Of a DNA stretch of 64,000 nt, positions 57,601-64,000 are shown piece by piece. The stretch comes from Actinernus sp. WN-2022. Its lineage: Eukaryota; Cnidaria; Anthozoa; Actiniaria; Actinernidae. The stretch is taken from assembly GCA_030867875.1 (NCBI GenBank), contig JAOWCC010001368.1:8355714-8419713 (forward strand), written 5' to 3'. The position numbers were made by a program, and so were the translations under genes. Below the pieces are notes generated by a model. The model worked only from the letters and a program-made list of their open reading frames with translations. It did no database searches and was not told where the DNA came from. Within the stretch, counting starts at the first letter, position 1. Every line of letters begins with the position of its first letter.

Positions 57601-60600
57601 AGGCTCTGAACACTCGCTGTAGGTCGAGGAACTATTTGGCGATCGGCGGAGTTTACGAAATCAGTCAGGGCTGTTGACATTTCTGCCAACTGCTCGAAGG
57701 TCGGGCGGTCGTTGTACGACTCGAGGCTTGTGTCACTTTTGTGCCCTGTGACAGCACGGATATGGCAGTTATTTAAGTTGGTCGCAGACAAAACACTCAC
57801 TGTGGTTGATCTGACGGAGTGGTTTGTATAGGCAGGGTTGATTTCAGCTCGGAGACACATGTTTTTCATCATGTTAATTGTTATCGAGCATGTTGTGGCC
57901 GAGACTCCGAGAGGGACAGAGCTGTACCAAACTTCAGTTTGCGAAGGGCCTGTCAAAGGTTTCTGGAACAGTGCTGGACATTTAGGATTCAAATGTGAGA
58001 GAAACTTCTTCAGGACAGTCACTGGACAGCGAAGGGAGCCTTGGTTTGCAAACATTTTCCCATTCGACGGTTAAATAATAAACCACCCTGGTGATTTTTG
58101 GTTGCGAGGACGCCTCCAGGACTACTACGGTCGATTTCGAAATATTCATGACCTGAATCTGGAGTTAAATTAAGCTTGAACGATGAAGGACTCAGCTGTC
58201 TCTGGTTTTCTCGTCCACGGCGGCAAAAATAAAATGTAACGAAGAACCACGCTGTTTGTTGTAGCTTCGCCGGATCAATGGACGTGCAGTCGACAAGCTC
58301 GCCTGCGTTGTACAACTTTGTTATCGCTTCCTTCGTCAATGCCAATGGTGGCTTGTGTTGTGTAGGACGAATTTGTCCAGACTTGCTTAAATTCTTCAAG
58401 AAGGAATTCAAGGCTTTATTCGCTTCTGTAAACTCTGGGCTGCTGATAATCGAGAACGGCTTATTGTTGTCATTTCGGAGAAAGCGCTCAATGGCCGCCC
58501 GTATCGAGGTAGGCGTTGCCTTGTTATAGTAACTATGGTCCTTCTTTCTCGCCAACAAATAAAACTTTCTCAGACATTTGTTCAGCTCGTCTACTTCCAT
58601 GTCTACAATACTTGTTGAAAACTCGTCTTGCTGTGAAAACCACTGTAAAAATACAAAATTATTTGTGTCAAAAGTGCAAAAAACAGTTGCAACTTCAGAC
58701 AAAAACAAGCCAATGTCTTAGCTTTTTATCTTTTAAGTCGTGCTTTTCGTGGCCTACAATGTTTGCTTACCTTGAAACACCTTCAACCCGTATTTAGTAG
58801 CTTTTTTGTGTTATCTGGTACTGCTTGTTTTTCAATTTATTCTGTTGCTGGATGAATAGCCCATGTTTCGGAGGTAGCTATTGTTTAGAATCTACTGTTT
58901 GCGAACCAATGAAATTGTGCGTTCTTAGGAGGTAAGCGGCTCGGTAAATATCCACCACTATTCACCTCCACTTTGGTGAATAACTGTTAATTATACAGTG
59001 TTAAGTAAATTAAGTATATAGCTGAAGTCACAGTGCAGATATGGAAAAAGTAGATAAATAGTTACTGTTTAATACTAATATATAAAAAAGAAAAGAAAAA
59101 GCTTAATTCTTACTAATGAATTGTGTGTAAAGGGAAAAATTAATATAATTAATTTATGTCTGCCAGGTTTAGGCCGGTGTAGTCAAATAGACAGAATTGT
59201 TTAATTTCTTTTTTGATGGAATTTCTTGGGAGTATCTCACCCTTGTTTCGAGGGTTTTTCTCCGGGTTCTCCGGTTATCCTCCCTCCTCGAAAACCAAAC
59301 TTAAATTCCAATTCGACCTGAAGTTCATCGGAATGCTTGATCTTATAACATAATATCTGTATTCTGATTGGTCAATGACGAGTGCATCTAAAGGTTATTG
59401 AGTGCACAGACGCATGCTCTCGGCAAATGTTTGCTCAGTATATTATAAACAAAAACATCGCATGAACTGCTCGTGCTATACTTGAATTATGGGCTCTGAG
59501 TGATATTTTGAGAGAACTTTCAAATATCACTCAGTGCCTATAAATCCAGACAGTATAGCACTCGCGTTCATGCGATTTCCTCTACATAAGCCTCTGGCTT
59601 GGGAGACATGGCACTGTACTTTTTCCTGTATCCCTGTACGCAAAATACACCATGTGGCTTCCTGGAGAAGGTTGAAAAACTCGTTTTACTATCCATTACT
59701 TTTAATTTCAATGATAATCTTATATAATAATGATAATACTGATACTGTATTAGCTGACTGATTGGAAGTACATATTAAATCTTAGGTCGTCGCGGAGAGC
59801 TTGGCTTCAAGATCGCTGGTGGCAGGAACAAACCTTGCTTCCCCGGCGACCCTGGGATATTTATTCTTGCCGTCAAACCAGGAAGTGCTGTAGAAAAAAT
59901 TATGAGACCAGGCGATGAGATACTCACTGTAAGTATGGGTACTTAAATGAGATATGTCCATCTTATGACCTGATTTATATAGGCATCAAAGCGAGGCAAG
60001 TCGTTCCAGCTTGTCACAGGAAGAGACAAATCTACAGTCGATGGCGGTAAATAACGTTAATTTCCTTATGACACAAACGAACACAACAGTGCGGTATGAT
60101 AGAAACTAAGACATTTCTGACCGGCTCCAATTTTGTGATCTCTGGGACAACTGGCCTCGTTCTGATACCATTAGTTACCAGACTTCTTACCGCGCCGGAA
60201 TAAGATTTGAATGAGGTGCATGTCAATGAACTACAAAAATAACACCCTGAGATAGGAGATAAATACCATATGAATGTCCTGATATGCTTTTCAAACTTTA
60301 TCGAGAGAGGATGGTAAAGATTAAAGCGGACTACAAAAGCTTATTCTAGGTTACAAGTTGCTCTAAGTGAAAGAGCTGAATAACGTTTTTTTTTCCCCGA
60401 GACTTTAGCGCTTCAAACGCTCAAATCATTTCCTTCAGAAACTTAGAAAAAACATGTTTTGAACAGCGTAGATTAAGTTTTAAACACTGGGTTAAATTTG
60501 ACTACAAACACGAGACCTTGACCGGCACACGAATAGTGTCTACGGCAAATTCCCGCGTCATGAGTAGTAATTCAGTTCTGTCGCATTAGAGCGGATTTCA

Positions 60601-62529
60601 ATTGAGTATCGGAAGTGTTTTGGTTTTGCGTTTACTAAGCTCTCCTATTGGCTGAGAAAGTAAACCAACCAATCAGAATCCAAAGTAAAACCAAATGCAA
60701 ATTGGTTTTGCTTTGGTTTGTCATTGGCTCACAGGCCGGGAAGCCATTTATGAGTTACTTGTGATTACTCGCTCCTATGATTGGCTGGCTGTGGGTAATT
60801 TGCGTTTGGTTTCACTACACTCAACTGAAAACCGCTCTAAATGTATCTCTCTAAAGCAGTATTAAATCTGTGTCATCCTTAAAAAAAAAATCGGTATATA
60901 TTACATGGAAAGGTATATCTGTTTATACTGAGTAATAAGAAAGTTTATCAGTTTGGAAGTTGGCCTTAAAAGTACTGCGTCGGTGGGGATTGGGGGAATT
61001 TATTAAACTCAACTGATTTTATCAAATAAGAAATAAAAATAGTTTTGATCGCTAGCTCTACGCTTGCTCTATTGATGAGGGTTTGCATTTTGTTACTCTC
61101 TAGCTTACCTCGTTCAGTCTTGAGCCATTGTACCGGGTGGCACTTGTCTTGTATGATAAATGGGTTCCAGTTATGTACGGTCATGGGGCTCGGTTTTAGG
61201 AGAAAAGAATAGTCCTAAAACCACACCAGTGGTACATATATATTACGTCACAAACAAGAGGGCACCCCCTCCCCCCCCCCCCCCCCCCCCATCCCTCCCC
61301 TCTCCCCCCCAGTCATTGTAACATTTTCCCTTTCTCAGATTGACGGGATAAACGTTACAAACATAAACCAAAGTCGAGCAATGGACCTGATAAAGGCTGC
61401 TGACCACAAAGTCTGCCTGCACATCAAAAGGGCTAATCACGAAAGCCGGGTAATGTGGAGTTGAGTTTGTATTGAGCATGTTGTTGACCAACGCTGACGG
61501 TGGAGCTCACATTAGCGTGAAAAGCTAGATAGATAGATCAGCTTTATTATTTATACACTGTAGTGTCTTCAGTATATATACAATATAAAATTTATGAAAA
61601 AGATAGGTGTATTTACATGGATAGTATATAATAATACGTTTGTGCATAAAAACTGGTTTACAAACTGTTTACAAAGTGTGTTAAAAAGTAACAATAATTT
61701 CACATAAAATACAATAGGGCATGTATCTGATATCAATCACATTTGGTCGAGGTTGAATTGATTTGGATATGCGCAGTTTCTCATTTAGCTCATTCCATAT
61801 TTGGCGCCGCTGTATGAAATACTTTTCTTTAGATAATTAGTTCTTGGTTTTGATAGAGTCGAGTAAGCTTGTTAGTATGATCTCTGAGGTTGTATGTGCT
61901 ATTTCTTTGTATAAATAACTCATGTAAATATTTTGGCGCTATATATCGTTTAATATTTTGTTACATTAACGTTGCCTTTTATTTTGTGCGTCTGGTTGAG
62001 AGATTTTCCTAGCCGAGTTTATTTAGGAGGACCTGAGACCTGTCAAAATGAGTTTTCATTATGATTTGCTGCGCGGTTTTGTAGTCTTTGCAGCTTATCA
62101 CAGATGTCCCGGCTCAGGCCATCCCAAACACAACTATAATTATAATAAAAATATGACTCAACCACTGCATGGTAAATTTTTTGGCCTGTACTTTCGTTAA
62201 TCAAATGTCGAATTATTTTAATAGCACCCAGGGCTGCAGATATTTTCTTGGCGAGCTTATTTGCGTTTTCCTCCAAGAATGATTTTCTCGACAATAACGT
62301 CTAGGGTTTTAGTAGAATAGACTCTTTTAATGCTCTTACCATTGATTTATATGCGGCCGCATCCCCATCTTACGTCGCAAATCTTTGTCGGGAGCCAATG
62401 ATAATAAATTCGGTTTTAGTGATATTAAAACTGAGCTTATTCGCTCTAACTCATCTTCATTAATTTCTTAGGTTGCCTTAAGAAATAATAGAAGAATGAA
62501 TGAGGAATTTCCAGAGGAGAAAATTGAAG
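45446..62529 (+). CDS. Multi-PDZ scaffold protein gene, partial, ten exons
   Basis: Ten plus-strand exons join without frame breaks into 418 codons, open at both ends. Order: linker 1, PDZ1 (about residues 47-142), acidic linker, PDZ2 (186-281), linker, PDZ3 (303-399), linker 4. PDZ domains bind C-terminal peptides in the groove under the GLGF-like loop, here EPGFELVGG, ELDFEFAGG and ELGFKIAGG. The residue at the start of helix B appears to be Leu, Gln and Gln rather than His, so binding is probably not classic class I. No membrane segment or signal peptide is seen, which fits a cytoplasmic scaffold. Every junction is GT-AG. The phases repeat (linker to PDZa 1, PDZa to PDZb 0, PDZb to linker 0). 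More exons must lie upstream, and the phase-1 end at 62529 demands at least one downstream. The paralog is not named: DLG-, MPDZ- or whirlin-type families would all need a search. Confidence 0.85.
45696..45981. repeat. G/C-run patch and small inverted-repeat element
   Basis: C and G runs at 45697-45740 and 45801-45810. At 45865-45981, ACGGGTTCTGGGAAACCCCC pairs with the complement ending TTTCCCAGAACCCG, a likely degenerate MITE. It lies in intron 1. Confidence 0.5.
46415..46517. mobile_element. Truncated GGGGCGTAGCT-family MITE
   Basis: ATGGGCGTAGCTAGGCAATT through CCCCCTCTCGTAAAAAAAA matches 8566-8660. The right terminal repeat is absent, and the sequence joins directly to the repeat at 46518. 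Confidence 0.65.
46518..46743. repeat. 226-bp dispersed repeat, copy 1
   Basis: GATGAATCAACTCCCTC to TACTTGCACTTTAA is repeated in direct orientation at 52302-52525 with over 90% identity by eye. Both copies lie in introns of the PDZ gene. Confidence 0.85.
46909..47051 (+). CDS. PDZ gene exon 2: PDZ1 first half
   Basis: 143 bp, phase 1 to 0. Encodes GEFGEPGFELVGGRDDPYFD, SPGVFVLEVTPGSSVD and DAGDEILE: the carboxylate-binding loop, strands 2-3, helix A and strand 4. Acceptor TTTCTGATAG, donor GTAAAA. Gly59 is split across the intron, as in PDZ2 and PDZ3. Confidence 0.9.
47399..47696. mobile_element. 298-bp TTAA-flanked element
   Basis: TTAA on both sides (47395-47398 and 47697-47700). Ends AGGGGCTATGTCATGGTA and, in complement, AGGAGTTGTGTCACGGTA. 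TTAA duplications are made by piggyBac and Kolobok transposases. Relatives lie at 33168 and 45255-45345. Intron 2. Confidence 0.8.
47748..47895. mobile_element. 148-bp hairpin element
   Basis: TGGCGGCCATGTTGGATGAC pairs with its complement just downstream, and outer CGTATTCTTGGTTTGC pairs with GCAAACGAAGAATAC. It folds almost entirely. Intron 2. Confidence 0.75.
48741..48848 (+). CDS. PDZ gene exon 3: PDZ1 second half
   Basis: 108 bp, phase 0 to 0. Encodes IDGVSISNVPLHVAVNLIRA and NGRVVINVLKHPDNE: the IDG turn, helix B (peptide groove wall) and the last strand. Acceptor TTCCTACAG, donor GTATGT. A SINE begins only 18 bp after the exon. Confidence 0.9.
48867..49131 (+). mobile_element. tRNA-derived SINE next to a splice donor
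   Basis: Full-length family member (ACCGGGGTGGCGCAGTACTG head, B box with a damaged GTTCGATTGC, tail TTTACCTCCCTCC). It starts 18 bp downstream of exon 3, in the same orientation as the gene. Confidence 0.85.
49737..50596. repeat. 27-bp purine minisatellite
   Basis: About 32 units built on GAGGGAGGGGAGAGTGGGAG followed by AATGATG, in intron 3. The plus strand is almost all purine, so triplex (H-DNA) formation is plausible. Since 27 is divisible by three, ORFs of 220-320 codons run through on both strands, but they encode only the repeat and have no splice support. Confidence 0.95.
50832..50997 (+). CDS. PDZ gene exon 4: acidic linker plus PDZ2 strand 1
   Basis: 166 bp, phase 0 to 1. Strongly acidic linker (PEDSDDSGPEIADDDEVF, DETAEGEE), then VVVEFMTGRRG, the start of PDZ2. 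Acceptor TTTTGTGTAG, donor GTAAGG. The linker is probably disordered and Ser/Thr-rich. A degenerate copy of the exon's 3' end lies at about 51220-51251. Confidence 0.85.
51220..51256 (+). pseudogene. Relic of PDZ exon 4's 3' end and donor
   Basis: GTAGCGTTTATGACGGGAGA then AAAGGTAAAT resembles the end of exon 4 (GTAGAGTTTATGACGGGAAG then AAGAGGTAAGG). It is one base shorter before the donor, so using it would change the frame. It is part of a tandem duplication split by the SINE at 51266. Confidence 0.6.
51266..51608 (+). mobile_element. Second SINE family, tRNA-headed
   Basis: TTTAGCTGAGTTGGCAGAGC (A box) and GGGGTTCGAATCCCGGCC (B box) head a ~340-bp element ending ATTTGCGCTACATAAATAAA. The body differs from the 40756 family. 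It is inserted in the duplicated exon-4 relic, intron 4. Confidence 0.85.
52302..52525. repeat. 226-bp dispersed repeat, copy 2
   Basis: Partner of 46518-46743. This copy lacks the upstream MITE fragment and is preceded by GATCCTGTGACGTCATAA. Confidence 0.85.
52712..52833. mobile_element. 122-bp MITE with TAA duplication
   Basis: Inverted ends AGCCCGGTTTCCATATGATC (one mismatch and small gaps against the right end), plus TTCTTTTGTTC/GAACAAAAGAA inside. TAA flanks both sides (52709-52711 and 52834-52836), as for PIF/Harbinger elements. Intron 4. Confidence 0.8.
53623..54059. mobile_element. 437-bp MITE with ~170-bp arms, TA duplication
   Basis: Arms starting GACCAGTTCG[C/T]GGTAAATT match almost perfectly for about 170 bp (for example GTATGGGAATCGATGGGAAT). 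TA lies on each side (53621-53622 and 54060-54061). High arm identity suggests youth. Intron 4. Confidence 0.9.
54203..54226. repeat. (ATT)n microsatellite
   Basis: Eight ATT units just after AATAAAGACTTT, which looks like the end of a retroelement-derived segment. Confidence 0.85.
54545..54687 (+). CDS. PDZ gene exon 5: PDZ2 first half
   Basis: 143 bp, phase 1 to 0. Encodes GDVDELDFEFAGGKDQPCI, NGGIFITSVKRGSLLEG and TAGDRIAK. The usual GLGF second position is Asp-Phe here (ELDF), a less typical carboxylate loop. Acceptor ACATAAAG, donor GTAATT. Confidence 0.85.
55392..55499 (+). CDS. PDZ gene exon 6: PDZ2 second half
   Basis: 108 bp, phase 0 to 0. Encodes IEGIEMGNVPQHVFTNLIRA and DGKLSMTVKKANRKQ. 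Same length and boundaries as exon 3. Acceptor GTTTGTAG, donor GTAATT. Confidence 0.9.
55557..55864. mobile_element. CACACCGCGG-ended MITE, copy 3
   Basis: CACACCACGGCAAAACGTTA at the left and ACGTTTTACCGCGG at the right. The interior matches 18053-18401 (TATGCTCCGCTG, GAAGGCTCT). It occupies most of the 464-bp intron 6. Confidence 0.75.
55964..56063 (+). CDS. PDZ gene exon 7: linker plus PDZ3 strand 1
   Basis: 100 bp, phase 0 to 1. Encodes VTMSTVRGDEFDVSVNKTA and EFIVEIKTGPKG. It ends with the same TGPKG-type boundary as exons 1 and 4. Acceptor AATGTTTCAG, donor GTAACA. Confidence 0.85.
56240..56340 (+). mobile_element. SINE head fragment
   Basis: GGGTGGTCGAGTGGTTTGAG (A box) and GGTTCGATTCCCGGAC (B box), then GTCATATGTAAGTTGAG and GTTGGTA before the match to the 40756 family ends. 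Intron 7. Confidence 0.75.
56531..57136. mobile_element. 606-bp pogo-like non-autonomous element
   Basis: The left end CAGTCGAACCTCTCGTAAGC and the right end (complement CAGTTTAACCTCTCTGTGCG) are flanked by TA (56529-56530 and 57137-57138). TACGAGAGGTGGTCGCTTAC-type subterminal repeats recur at least six times. TIRs opening CAGT(C/T)xAACC are typical of the pogo/Tigger branch of Tc1/mariner. Intron 7. Confidence 0.85.
57399..58708 (-). pseudogene. Crypton tyrosine recombinase, single frameshift
   Basis: Two overlapping minus-strand frames (58708-58019, then 58055-57399) together span a recombinase. N-terminal core-binding domain: WFSQQDEFSTSIVDMEVDEL and LARKKDHSYYNKATPTSIRA. Arg box: FYFCRRGRENQRQLSPSS. 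The frames meet at RRMGK / MFANQGSLRCPV, explained by one missing base near 58053. The catalytic end has NHSVRSTTVSVLSA (HxxR), VTGHKSDTSLESYND (H and the nucleophile Tyr) and a Ser/Gln-rich tail. All catalytic residues of the Crypton/DUF3504 family appear present. TTTTTACAG upstream of WFSQQ and KKATKYGLKVFQ before a GTAAGC donor (about 58771-58805) hint at one more 5' exon. It lies in intron 7 of the PDZ gene, antisense. Confidence 0.8.
59228..59315 (+). mobile_element. SINE tail fragment
   Basis: GAGTATCTCACCCTTGTTTC, CGAGGGTTTTTCTCCGG and TTATCCTCCCTCC match the body and tail of the 40756 family. The head is missing. Confidence 0.75.
59458..59575. mobile_element. 118-bp hairpin element
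   Basis: TCGCATGAACTGCTCGTGCT and its complement bracket a second inverted pair (CTGAGTGATATTTTGA / TCAAATATCACTCAG). A partial relative lies at about 21270-21375 beside the left Crypton copy. Confidence 0.65.
59786..59928 (+). CDS. PDZ gene exon 8: PDZ3 first half
   Basis: 143 bp, phase 1 to 0. Encodes GRRGELGFKIAGGRNKPCF, PGIFILAVKPGSAVEK and RPGDEILT. ELGFKIAGG is the most canonical loop of the three. Acceptor AAATCTTAG, donor GTAAGT. Confidence 0.9.
60586..60840. mobile_element. 255-bp MITE with TTAGAGCGG ends
   Basis: Left end TTAGAGCGGATTTCAATTGA and right complement TTAGAGCGGTTTTCAGTTGA. The interior repeats CCAATCA and GGTTTTGCTTTGG-type text. Intron 8. Confidence 0.7.
61339..61449 (+). 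CDS. PDZ gene exon 9: PDZ3 second half
   Basis: 111 bp, phase 0 to 0, one codon longer than exons 3 and 6. Encodes IDGINVTNINQSRAMDLIKA and HKVCLHIKRANHESR. Acceptor CCCTTTCTCAG just after a long C run (about 61266-61290), donor GTAATG. Confidence 0.9.
61526..62420 (-). pseudogene. LINE 3' fragment, decayed
   Basis: On the minus strand, 62294-62043 encodes FLEENANKLAKKISAALGAI and VVESYFYYNYSCVWDGLS, the block after the RT palm (compare IAKKISSGIGAIKRL in the 37078 LINE). The rest is broken by stops. The 3' end is the GATA-type tail at 61526-61545. It fills intron 9 antisense to the gene. Confidence 0.75.
62472..62529 (+). CDS. PDZ gene exon 10: short linker
   Basis: 58 bp, phase 0 to 1. 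Encodes VALRNNRRMNEEFPEEKIEG. Acceptor AATTTCTTAG, donor GTGAGA. The phase-1 exit matches the other linkers, predicting a further exon beyond the window, but the TGPRG-like strand is not conserved here, so what follows may not be a PDZ domain. Confidence 0.65.
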
Positions 62530-62547
62530 GTGAGATATATGTATAGG

Positions 62548-62708
62548 TAATCATACGGGTTCGAGTGCAATTTGGATTAATTTGCACGAGTGGGTTTTTC
62601 AAAGAGTATCAAAATTGCACGAGCCCGCAGGGCGAGTGCAATTTGAGCTCTTTGAAAAACTCACGAGTGAAAATTATCCCAAATTGCACGAGAAACTCCG
62701 TATGATTA
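62548..62708. mobile_element. 161-bp hairpin MITE
   Basis: TAATCATACGGGTTCGAGTG and the complement ending CCGTATGATTA. Inner CAAATTGCACGAG repeats recur in both orientations. It starts 18 bp downstream of exon 10. Confidence 0.75.
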
Positions 62709-62709
62709 C

Positions 62710-63186
62710 TTATTAATAACATACATGAAAAAAATTGTCAGGAAGTGAGGTTGGCGAGTCATGTGACAAAGTAATTTATTCAGTCAACAAACCATAATAG
62801 TTGACACTTTCAAATTCATTCAAATTGTTCGAGTGTTCTCAGAAGTCGAAAGGAAATGTTTCATTGCTTTCCAAAGAAATTTGCATCGTATTTCCTTTTT
62901 TCGGCACTATGTTTCCTTTCTTCTGCACTTTGTTTCCTCGAAATTGCATTGCCCCTCAACCAATCAGAATTGAGCATTTTTTTCATGTGTATTATTAATA
63001 TATAAATAATACATCTTATTGTTCAACGTTATCAGTGGTTTTCATTCACCCCATATACTGTTTCTGAAATTCGCGGCAATGTTGCAATAACATTGGCCAT
63101 TTGGCCATTAGAGTATCAAAATTCATCTGATTAAGAAATGAACTCCATCACAAGAAAGATCACACTAAAATTAGTATGTTTACTGA
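62710..63186. other. No recognisable feature
   Basis: AT-rich, intron-like. Two CTTTC/TTCC-rich stretches near 62900. No PDZ-type exon seen. Confidence 0.4.
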
Positions 63187-63420
63187 GTTTGAGAATGTTT
63201 GAGAATGTTTGAGAATGTTTGAGAATGTTTGAGAAATGTTTGAGAATGTTTGAGAATGTTTGAGAATGTTTGAGAATGTTGAGAATGTTTGAGAATGTTG
63301 AGAATGTTTGAGAATGTTTGAGAATGTTTGAGAATGTTTGAGAATGTTTGAGAATGTTTGAGAATGTTTGAGAATGTTTGAGAATGTTTGAGAATGTTTG
63401 AGAATGTTTGAGAATGTTTG
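63187..63420. repeat. 10-bp minisatellite
   Basis: About 23 units of TTTGAGAATG with occasional 1-base insertions or deletions. ORFs on the minus strand here are pure repeat (SQTFSNILKH). Confidence 0.95.
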
Positions 63421-63753
63421 GATAGATGCCAACTGAATAGCAAGCTTTTAAATTTCGCCAAAATAAGAGAGAATGTATAGTTTTTTAGGCCGCGGTGCCT
63501 CTACCTAAACCACACATTCAGTAGTCTCTTATTTTTACGTTTTTTGAAAGCTTGCCACATTGATATTATTAAACCAATCGTCCTCAAAGCTGGAAAACCT
63601 ACTACTTTTAGTGTGATCTGTCTTGTGATGGGGTTAATTTCTTATTAATATAGATACAAATATACTCAATTCTGATTGGCTGAGCACACACATGTTAATC
63701 ACTAACAGCAGTGCAAACACAGTTCATTCGATGCCAAAACTAGTTAATTCAGT

Positions 63754-64000
63754 TCGAATAGGATATATTGTAGTTGAGTCTACGAATAGCAGTTTCAGCG
63801 GTATTGACCCGAACGCCTCACTTCAATGTAATGAAGCGCCATTGAACCATCATTCTTACACGACACCAACACCCTCCTAAACAAGCACGACTAATTTAGA
63901 TACACAGTTTGAATAGCGCTTCATTACATTGAAGTGAGGCGTTTGGGTCAATACCGCTGAAACTGCTATTCGTAGACTCAACTACAATATCTCCTATTCT
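63754..64000. repeat. Inverted repeat cut by the window end
   Basis: 63754-63836 and 63918-64000 are near-perfect inverted copies (CGCCTCACTTCAATGTAATG, TAGTTGAGTCTACGAATAGC). The right arm runs to the last base, so the element is probably incomplete here. Confidence 0.85.

Noticed and set aside
63160..63461. Ser/His/Phe-rich ORFs of 90-93 codons
   Set aside because: They translate the 10-bp TTTGAGAATG array.

Overview
This is nuclear DNA of an animal, most likely an anthozoan cnidarian and perhaps a stony coral. It is AT-rich and gene-poor, with spliced genes and dense small transposons. A tRNA-derived SINE with the tail motif TTTTCCTCCCTCC recurs at least seven times in a form I associate with coral genomes. 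That assignment rests on memory, so hold it loosely. I see no bacterial operon, rRNA gene or CRISPR array.

The one convincing host gene is on the plus strand from 45446 to 62529 and is open at both ends. Ten exons encode about 418 residues carrying three PDZ domains. Each domain is built from the same three-exon module: a linker exon ending in a beta strand and a conserved Gly, then an exon of exactly 143 bp, then one of 108-111 bp. Intron phases repeat 1-0-0. This looks like a scaffold protein grown by tandem duplication of a three-exon unit. Its introns hold SINEs, several MITE families, a purine-rich 27-bp minisatellite, a frameshifted Crypton recombinase and a LINE remnant.

Region by region: 1-12 kb has minisatellites, small inverted-repeat elements (two nested pairs), a GC-rich coding-like fragment at 5.2-5.5 kb and a LINE 3' end. 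12.6-15.1 kb is one 2.5-kb inverted-repeat element with a large palindrome and 9-bp target duplications. 15.3-19.1 kb has a short satellite array interrupted by a MITE, foldback elements, a MITE sitting in a tRNA-like sequence and a textbook hAT element (8-bp TSD). 21.4-24.6 kb holds two Crypton tyrosine-recombinase copies facing each other, one broken by a MITE next to its active-site motifs. 28.2-31.7 kb is a 3.5-kb element whose ends fold into hairpins, with a 1.07-kb foldback nested inside. 34.3-43.8 kb is bracketed by long inverted repeats and encloses a LINE with a 446-codon open reverse transcriptase. 45.4-62.5 kb is the PDZ gene. 62.5-64 kb ends in a 10-bp minisatellite and an inverted repeat that runs to the window edge.

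The strongest leads are the PDZ exon modules, a partial duplication of a PDZ linker exon split by a SINE, the paired Cryptons, and a GGGCTGCCTGTGG motif at the ends of several otherwise unlike elements. All homology statements come from reading the sequence by eye; no search was run.
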